From an uncultured bacterium (GTDB lineage Bacteria > Bipolaricaulota > Bipolaricaulia > RBG-16-55-9 > DRJF01), in the NCBI GenBank assembly GCA_913053845.1, contig CAJXGD010000018.1, positions 1-40,967 on the forward strand: a stretch of 40,967 bases of DNA, read 5' to 3'. The translations under genes and the position numbers were made by a program. Positions 39,611-40,967 of the stretch are shown one piece after another. The notes below the pieces were generated by a model. The model was not told the origin of the DNA and did not search any database. It saw only the letters and a program-made list of their open reading frames with translations. The number at the start of each line of letters is the position of its first letter. The first letter of the stretch is position 1.

Positions 39611-40195
39611 TCACACGGTAATTACATAGAGATAGACACCGTTGGCCAGCGGCCTGCCAGTCTGGTCCGTCAGCGAGATCATCAGCTGTTGGCCCTGGGC
39701 TGAGCGCTGCATGATGCGTTGCCTGCTCAGATCATAGAGCCGCAGGCCGATGCTCTCGACCCCCGCGCCTTGGGCTTGCACGATCAGCTGGCCTAGCTGT
39801 TAAAAAAGCCCGAACTCGCAAGTGCAAGGCCGCGCTGACCTCTAGAGCGGCCGCCCCTGAGTTGCCCTGCAGCGGCACCCGGGCAAAAGTAGACATCCAG
39901 ATCAGGCCACATCGCTCCCATCGTCACACAAGGGAAGGCCTCGTTGAAACCCACATAGCGCGGATTGGCCGGATCTCTCCCAATGACATAGAGCTCCCGG
40001 CAGCCTGCGCCCCCTGCAATTCACGCGCGGAACTTTCAACCAGGGGCCCAGCTGCCAGTGGTCCTCAACTGTGTCGTAGATCCAAACGCTGCTGCACACG
40101 TCAAACAAAAGGGTATAGCTGCCAAAAAACACGATCTTGTCCGTACAGGCCGCCGCCCCAGTGCTGGAACAGGCCGAGGGTAGCTTGGCCCCTTT
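39611..40195 (-). pseudogene. Decayed kelch-repeat / FlgD-Ig-like protein gene
   Basis: On the minus strand, kelch-like sequence (IVFFGSYTLLFDVCSSVWIY, WQLGPWLKVPR) is followed in other frames by ELYVIGRDPANPRYVGFNEA. Its 3' end reads ESIGLRLYDLSRQ, then ISLTDQTGRPLANGVYLYVI before a TGA. The last part is the C-terminal FlgD/T9SS-like Ig module that ends many secreted proteins. At least two frame changes and an internal stop near 39803 show that the gene is dead. No intact start is present. Confidence 0.55.
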
Positions 40196-40208
40196 GCTTC
40201 AGCTATCG

Positions 40209-40967
40209 CTAGTTGTATTGAATCCGTGGGTCAAGGAAAAGGTAAATAAGATCGGCAATTAGATTGCCGACGACCACGAAGATCGCTGTCACAATGACGA
40301 TCCCCATTATCACGGGAATGTCGACTACTTGAATCGCCTGCCACATCATCTGTCCGATTCCAGGCAGCGAGAAGACCTGTTCTACAACGATCACCCCGCC
40401 CATGAGGACGCCAAGATCCATCCCCACCATGGCTGCAACGGGAAGAAGCCCGTTCCGTAGCGCGTGGTGGAATATGACCTTCCGTGGCGTAGCTCCCTTG
40501 GCCTTTGCGGTACGGATATAGTCCTGATGCAGCACCTCGACAAGCGAAGAGCGGAGTACCCGTGCGTACCAGCCGCCTCCAGCAATACCAAGCGAGAGTC
40601 CGGGCAGTACAAAGTGCTGCAGACTCCCACTGCCGTATCCTCCAAGTGGGAATAGGGGAATCAAGTAGCCCAATACGTAGAGTAAGATTAGTCCGGTGAC
40701 GAACTGTGGTGTGGAAACTCCGGTAAAAGCAAACATCGTAAACAACTGGTCGAGAACTCCCCTGCGCCTTACTGCTGACAAGATTCCGATGGGTATCCCG
40801 ATCAGTAGCTCAAAGGCAATGCCAATGAGCACGAGCTCAAATGTCACAGGGAGGTGAGAGGCGATGAGCGAATTAACTGTGACCCGCTGGGCGTAAGACC
40901 GGCCGAGGTTACCGTGCACTAGATCGTTCAGATAATGCAGGTAACGCACAGTTAGCGGTTGGTCCAG
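40209..40967 (-). CDS. Peptide/nickel-type ABC permease (DppB/OppB family), partial
   Basis: The reading frame enters from beyond the right edge (LDQPLTVRYLHYLNDLVHGN at the boundary). It shows the OppB/DppB pattern: LGRSYAQRVTVNSLIASHLP, an EAA-type loop DYIRTAKAKGATPRKVIFHH, VVEQVFSLPGIGQMM and a C-terminal YLFLDPRIQYN. About five helices are visible. It forms half of the membrane channel for peptide or related uptake. The first ~70 residues and any partner genes lie outside the window. Confidence 0.9.
   Translation of the reverse strand: MDQPLTVRYLHYLNDLVHGNLGRSYAQRVTVNSLIASHLPVTFELVLIGIAFELLIGIPIGILSAVRRRGVLDQLFTMFAFTGVSTPQFVTGLILLYVLGYLIPLFPLGGYGSGSLQHFVLPGLSLGIAGGGWYARVLRSSLVEVLHQDYIRTAKAKGATPRKVIFHHALRNGLLPVAAMVGMDLGVLMGGVIVVEQVFSLPGIGQMMWQAIQVVDIPVIMGIVIVTAIFVVVGNLIADLIYLFLDPRIQYN

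Noticed and set aside
39841..39856. Adjacent XbaI and NotI sites resembling a cloning-vector polylinker
   Set aside because: The same bases read on the minus strand as plausible coding sequence (GNSGAAALEVSA) inside the decayed gene, and no further vector sequence surrounds them.
1..40967. CRISPR array
   Set aside because: No regularly spaced repeats of 24-40 bp were seen anywhere in the window.

Overview
This is a bacterial chromosomal segment of fairly high G+C. Housekeeping genes include smpB, cdd, mdh, lspA, tmk, dnaN, greA and rpsF-ssb-rpsR, mostly with strong Shine-Dalgarno sites and sigma70-like promoters. Ferredoxin-dependent 2-oxoacid oxidoreductases, a branched-chain/amino-acid-type uptake system and phenylacetate-CoA ligase point to an anaerobic amino-acid or aromatic-acid user. 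A HerA-like ATPase and an archaeal-type AAA ATPase suggest a deep-branching, possibly thermophilic lineage (Bipolaricaulota/OP1 or Chloroflexota-like). That placement is a guess; the sequence alone does not settle it.

Layout. 1-2.9 kb is an accessory strip: a frameshifted tyrosine recombinase tail, a Phd/YefM antitoxin followed by a PIN toxin lacking its N-terminus, an A+T-rich membrane-protein/DUF6788-like pair, and an intact PIN/Phd pair. 3.0-4.8 kb holds a HerA-like ATPase. 4.8-7.4 kb (minus) holds smpB-cdd-mdh-TPM. 7.4-9.3 kb is a second mobile strip: an IS200/IS605-type end hairpin, a frameshifted DUF4258 toxin with a YgiT zinc-finger antitoxin, and an IS6-like element. 9.4-11.7 kb holds lspA-tmk-dnaN.

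11.8-25.7 kb is the metabolic core. A TetR repressor gene heads iorA-iorB-AAA ATPase on the minus strand and faces korDABC on the plus strand. Both promoters are near consensus and both carry an AACG-NN-CGTT operator. Next, on the minus strand, comes paaK-livK-livH-livM-livG-livF. Together these would import amino or aromatic acids, oxidise 2-oxoacids to acyl-CoA with reduced ferredoxin, and activate arylacetates.

25.7-35.6 kb holds an S9 peptidase, a divergent Crp-family regulator with a palindromic site between them, a secreted nuclease with a lamin-tail-like domain, an ABC-2 transporter, and an asymmetric heterodimeric ABC exporter. 35.7-39.6 kb holds an NAD-binding epimerase-like protein, greA, an S1-domain protein, rpsF-ssb-rpsR and a TerC-family protein. 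The end of the window has a decayed kelch/FlgD-like gene and a peptide-type ABC permease cut by the window edge.

The most unusual observation is in rpsF-ssb-rpsR. The only start codons that keep conserved S6 and S18 sequence are CTG for rpsF and ATT for rpsR, each behind an excellent Shine-Dalgarno, while ssb between them uses ATG. The second is the mirrored TetR promoter/operator region, where the kor leader carries a near copy of the tetR start as an 11-codon upstream ORF.
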